64,000 bases of DNA from the NCBI RefSeq assembly GCF_024166365.1, contig NC_064820.1:136172001-136236000 (forward strand), in the 5' to 3' direction. The position numbers and the translations under genes were made by a program. Below the pieces are notes generated by a model that saw only the letters and a program-made list of their open reading frames with translations, was not told the origin of the DNA and ran no database searches. How positions within the stretch are numbered: position 1 is the first letter of the stretch; each line of letters opens with the position of its first letter. The DNA is from Elephas maximus indicus (lineage: Eukaryota > Chordata > Mammalia > Proboscidea > Elephantidae). Below are positions 58,208-64,000 of this stretch, piece after piece.

Positions 58208-58255
58208 GATGCTCATTTAAAATTGTCTGAAAAACCTCAGCCTAAAGGATGATCA

Positions 58256-58456
58256 AGGAGCCCTAATGGCACAACAGTTAAGCTCTTAGCTACTAACCAA
58301 AAGGTTCGAGCCTACCCAGTAGCTCTGAGGGAGGAAGACCTGGCGGTTAGCTTCCATAAAGATTACAGCCAAAAAACCCCACAGGAAATTCTACTGTGTC
58401 TAGTGGGGTCACTATGAGTCGGAATCATCTCCATGCACTCAACAACAACAACAACG
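58256..58456 (+). mobile_element. AfroSINE, long form, with TSD and (AAC)n tail
   Basis: Flanked by aaaggatgatca (58244-58255) and aaagggtgatca (58457-58468), one mismatch. The head is followed by the long-form middle. The 3' end is acaacaacaacaac, the RTE-style tail. Confidence 0.95.
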
Positions 58457-58468
58457 AAAGGGTGATCA

Positions 58469-59863
58469 CTGTGAATCAATTATAGGACTTAGCCCCATGG
58501 TGTTTAGGCCAGATTTCATTATTTTGTACCACACTTGCAGTTGGTTTATATACATGCTGGCTTAAATCCCATGATACTATAGGTAGGATTGAAAGGCTTA
58601 TCAGAGATACCCTGGAGTTTTGCCCTCCTGATGCCTCTTCCTGCCACCTCCATCTTCTTCTTATGCACAAAATATTGGCAGCTGGAATTTAAATCATTCA
58701 TAACCAACCTCAGTGGGATGTCAAGAATTCAGTTAACTGAATTTAGGGAGCATGAGACTTCATTGTCTTCTCTATGATTATATCTATTTGAACATTTTCA
58801 AAATAAAATTTAAAAAGCAGTAAGCATAGGGTAAACTATTCCATGAGAATTTAGCAGTATTTTTTCTGGTGCAGATTCCCTCCCTGCCACTAGTTTGGTC
58901 CCTACTGGAAACTGTTCTGCTTCCCATTTTTGCTGTTTCTTCCAAGTGCAGGAAAACCTCATTTTTCACTTCTCTCCACAGCACTCACAGAGAGTGGACA
59001 GGACCAGCAGAAACAAGCCAGTGTTCATGAGTGCCAGACAGTGAGTCAGTACAAAAGTAAGTGATAAGGGAAGGTGGACCATTGCCAAAGAAGGGAAAGG
59101 ACCCCTTGGGATCGGGGAAAGAAAAGGCTGAACTTCCTGCCCTGACCTCATATGGGATTAAAGCCATACGATTGGTCTTAGGCAGGGACGTAAGGAAGAA
59201 ATGCTACTCATGTCAGAAGCAGACACGTTCAGAAAGGCCAAGGGTCATTTCAGATTTCCATGGGGCAAAGGACTTTTGACATCTGCCCTCTGTTTCTTGC
59301 TCACAAAGGCCCCGTTTGTTACTAGCAGCTTTGTTCTTTGTGAAGGGGCTCAACTCAGCTTTCCCCAGGCTGATGCTATGCTATCAGGGAAATGAGATCC
59401 CACTTGGAAACACTTGTCTGTCAGAAAATACTAGAATGAGGCTGTCTGAAGAGCCCTCATAATGCAGCTCTAGCAGATTTACTCACAGGAGATTCTCCGA
59501 CTGCACACTCATTAATAGATCATGGTTGTTCAGTCCCCTGTGTTCCCTTCTGATGGGACATGCCTTCCAACTTTGATGTGAATTCAACGTACCAATGATC
59601 ATCAAGAAATCCTGAAATTCTCATAACCTCGACTAGAGGGGAATTCAATTAAAGCTTGTGCCACGCCAGTTAAGAGAGTGGTAAGGGAATTGCGTGGTTG
59701 TTGTTGTTGCCTGTAATGACATTACATCCCAGACCAATAACTGCCTGAGTGAGTGTACGAGTTCTAAGCACCTCCGTCTAATATCTATTCTTCATCATTT
59801 GAGAGTATCGATGGGAATCGTTTCAAGAAAATTCACAGCTCATGGAGGTGCCAACCATTGCTG
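58469..59863. other. Unassigned sequence
   Basis: No gene or named repeat. A short (TTG)n at 59697-59715 has no element attached. Confidence 0.4.
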
Positions 59864-59910
59864 AAGATTTCCATTTTCCTTAATTACTACATATGGTACA
59901 AGAAATCTTC
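59864..59910 (+). repeat. Direct repeat, copy 1
   Basis: 47 bp matching 60694-60740 with five mismatches and no indels; the core ctacatatggtacaagaaat is identical. Lies 830 bp from copy 2. Not part of any family I recognise. Confidence 0.85.
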
Positions 59911-60247
59911 TTTTGAAGGTACAAGTATCTGCACAGATGGGAACTAACTGGGGGAGGGCAGTTGGCAAGGAGCAGGTGAGCTCTTTCCTATTGATGGTGA
60001 GACTTTGATGATGGTTTGATGTTATTAAACTGAGTTTGCTCTGCATTTAATTCTATGGAACATTTGTAGGTTGGTTGAAGTGGAGCCCTAAGTGGAATCC
60101 CCACAGTCAGCACCTTGATGTACCTCAAGCTGGCTCACAGTTCTCTGTTGATGTGCTGATTCCTACAAGTGCTGCTCATTTTCAGCCACTTCAAAAACTG
60201 ATAGACTTAATGATTCACACAGATAAAGGATTTTATTTTGTCATCCT
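59911..60247. other. Unassigned sequence
   Basis: Nothing recognised. Confidence 0.35.
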
Positions 60248-60260
60248 TTTTCAAAGCAAA

Positions 60261-60462
60261 CCAGGTGCCAACAAATAGATTCCGACTCATGGTGGCCCTA
60301 TGTGTATCAGAGTAGAACTGTGCTCTATAGGGTTTTCAATGGCTGTGATCTTTTGGAAGCAGATTGCCAGGACTGTCTTCCGAGGCACCTCTGGATGGGT
60401 TCGAACTGCCAACATTTTGGTTACAAGTTGAGCCCTTAACCAACTGCACCTCCCCAGGGATT
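60261..60462 (-). mobile_element. AfroSINE variant, antisense, with TSD
   Basis: Duplication cctttttcaaagcaaa (60245-60260) and ccttttcaaagcaaa (60463-60477), one T length difference. Reversed tail (aatagattccgactcatgg), alternative middle (gttttcaatggctgtgatc), reversed head (aactgcacctccccaggga). Confidence 0.95.
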
Positions 60463-60477
60463 CCTTTTCAAAGCAAA

Positions 60478-60693
60478 GTGCCCAAGAGTCTCTCTTTATG
60501 GCCCACGGCCACATGGCAGCTCATTTCAAAGATGAGACCAGAACTTTTACTTTATTGCCACTGCCTTTTGACTTCTGGGCATCAGCAGAATGCAGGCGTG
60601 TCTTTTGAAACATCTAACACGATGCAGTTCAAACTATTATTTTTACCTCAGTCCAAGATAAACCTAGACAAGCAACAGAACTGCAGGCATGCT
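60478..60693. other. Unassigned sequence
   Basis: Nothing recognised. Confidence 0.35.
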
Positions 60694-60740
60694 AAGGTTT
60701 CCATTTGCCTTAGTCACTACATATGGTACAAGAAATTTTC
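60694..60740 (+). repeat. Direct repeat, copy 2
   Basis: Second copy of the 59864-59910 sequence, 830 bp downstream. It lies 40 bp left of the long inverted repeat arm. Confidence 0.85.
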
Positions 60741-60780
60741 ATATTTGTCAGATTTTTATTTATCTGTTAATATTAGATTA

Positions 60781-60906
60781 ACTGGGTTTCTGCAAAGCTC
60801 ACATTCATGACCTTACATAGCACAACCAGCTCCAAATTATACAAACGAATTAATCTGGCTTAATATTTTGGTCACACACCATACAAGATTAGGTTAGGAT
60901 AACTGT
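60781..60906 (+). repeat. Long inverted repeat, left arm
   Basis: 126 bp that pair without gaps with the reverse complement of 61335-61460 (111 of 126 identical). The longest exact block is aaattaatctggcttaat-like around 60850-60865. The spacer is 428 bp. Confidence 0.9.
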
Positions 60907-60979
60907 TAATCTTATCAATGATAATATCTAGCATACAGATAGCAATGGATTATAGTTTGGGCATGGAAGTTCACCAGTT

Positions 60980-61195
60980 TTGAGTTTGCTTTCCTACTCA
61001 TCCTTAACTCAATCTCAGTGTGACCCTTTTTTTTTTTTTTTTTAAAGCATCAGTCTCCTCATTTTTAAAATAAGGACAATGATGTCTACTTGTAGGGTTG
61101 ATGTGAGATTTATATTAAATGCAGTCCACGAAGCACTTTACACAGTGCCTAACCAGCAAAGTACACTCTATACATGTTAGATGTATTTGTCATTT
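60980..61195 (+). mobile_element. MIR SINE in the loop of the inverted repeat
   Basis: agcatcagtctcctcattt, aataaggacaatgatgtc, gcactttacacagtgcct and following blocks are MIR in sense order. A T run (about 61028-61044) replaces part of the MIR. Confidence 0.65.
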
Positions 61196-61334
61196 TTGTT
61201 AGCAAGAGAACTGTAAACAACTAAATCTCACGTCTTCCACAAGACTATCACCTTATGTGAGGGTGTCTAAAAACTTTCTTAAAAGCTCACCTCTTGTCTC
61301 CTTTGGAACAGACAGGAAAATCAGGATGATTGCC

Positions 61335-61460
61335 ACAATTATCCTAACCTGAACTTGTGTGGTGTGTGACCAAAACATTAAGCCAGATTAATTTGCTTGT
61401 ACAATTTGGAGCTGACTGTGCTGTGTAAGGTCATGAATATGAGGTTTGCAGGAACCCAAT
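61335..61460 (-). repeat. Long inverted repeat, right arm
   Basis: Reverse complement of 60781-60906 at 88% identity, no indels. Its outward flank does not match the left flank beyond scattered bases. Confidence 0.9.

Positions 61461-64000
<2,540 letters not shown>

Noticed and set aside
59697..59715. (TTG)n as a reversed RTE/AfroSINE tail
   Set aside because: No tail core (ggtgccgtcgagtc-like) follows, so it is a plain simple repeat.
60364..60810. 148-codon plus-strand frame
   Set aside because: Begins inside an antisense AfroSINE and continues into unassigned DNA.

Overview
The window is non-coding, AT-rich mammalian nuclear DNA. The repeat set points to an afrotherian, most likely an elephant or close paenungulate relative. 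It carries about two dozen AfroSINE copies, several fragments of an RTE (BovB-related) LINE, and a young 6.8-kb L1, alongside old placental repeats (L2, MIR, MaLR/MLT1-like LTRs, a MER5-type hAT remnant). I found no convincing host exon. Every long open frame is either retrotransposon coding sequence, its antisense, or low-complexity DNA.

Layout. 1-5.2 kb is mostly unassigned, with a purine tract, a twin-primed RTE insertion (2146-2901) and one AfroSINE. 5.26-8.9 kb holds an L2 fragment, a 5'-truncated young L1 (5406-7398, with target-site duplication) and an older L1. 9-16 kb is mostly unassigned sequence with scattered MIR, L2, MER5 and AfroSINE copies. 15.8-34 kb is almost solid retrotransposon. 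It contains a MaLR LTR with a SINE in it, L1 3' ends, an RTE fragment, and a nearly complete antisense RTE (about 19.3-28.9 kb) that was split by the full-length L1 at 20.5-27.3 kb. It also contains an ancient L1 (29-34 kb) broken up by a MaLR LTR and by a younger L1, which itself received a SINE and a poly(A)-only insertion. 34-37 kb is mainly unassigned. 37-39.8 kb is another nest of L1, LTR and SINE. 40-50 kb is repeat-poor with dispersed SINEs, MIR and L2. 50.3-54.3 kb is an AfroSINE cluster. 55-58.5 kb holds a tRNA-Gly-headed composite SINE, two LTRs and a SINE. 59.8-61.5 kb has an unexplained direct repeat and a 126-bp inverted repeat with 88% arm identity. The rest is unassigned.

How the elements relate. 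The L1 copies are autonomous LINEs. The full-length one is broken by four small frameshifts in ORF2, plus a frameshift and a stop codon in ORF1, so this copy should not make intact proteins. AfroSINEs end in a tail resembling the RTE 3' end, consistent with the known use of RTE/BovB machinery by these SINEs. The most unusual items are the long inverted repeat, the RTE-leader composites at 17461-17683 and 55092-55392, a SINE with a piece of its own tail inserted backwards (51236-51263), two SINEs that used the same target site (53930-54294), and a poly(A)-only insertion (33409-33436). Family assignments come from recognising sequences by eye, not from a database search.
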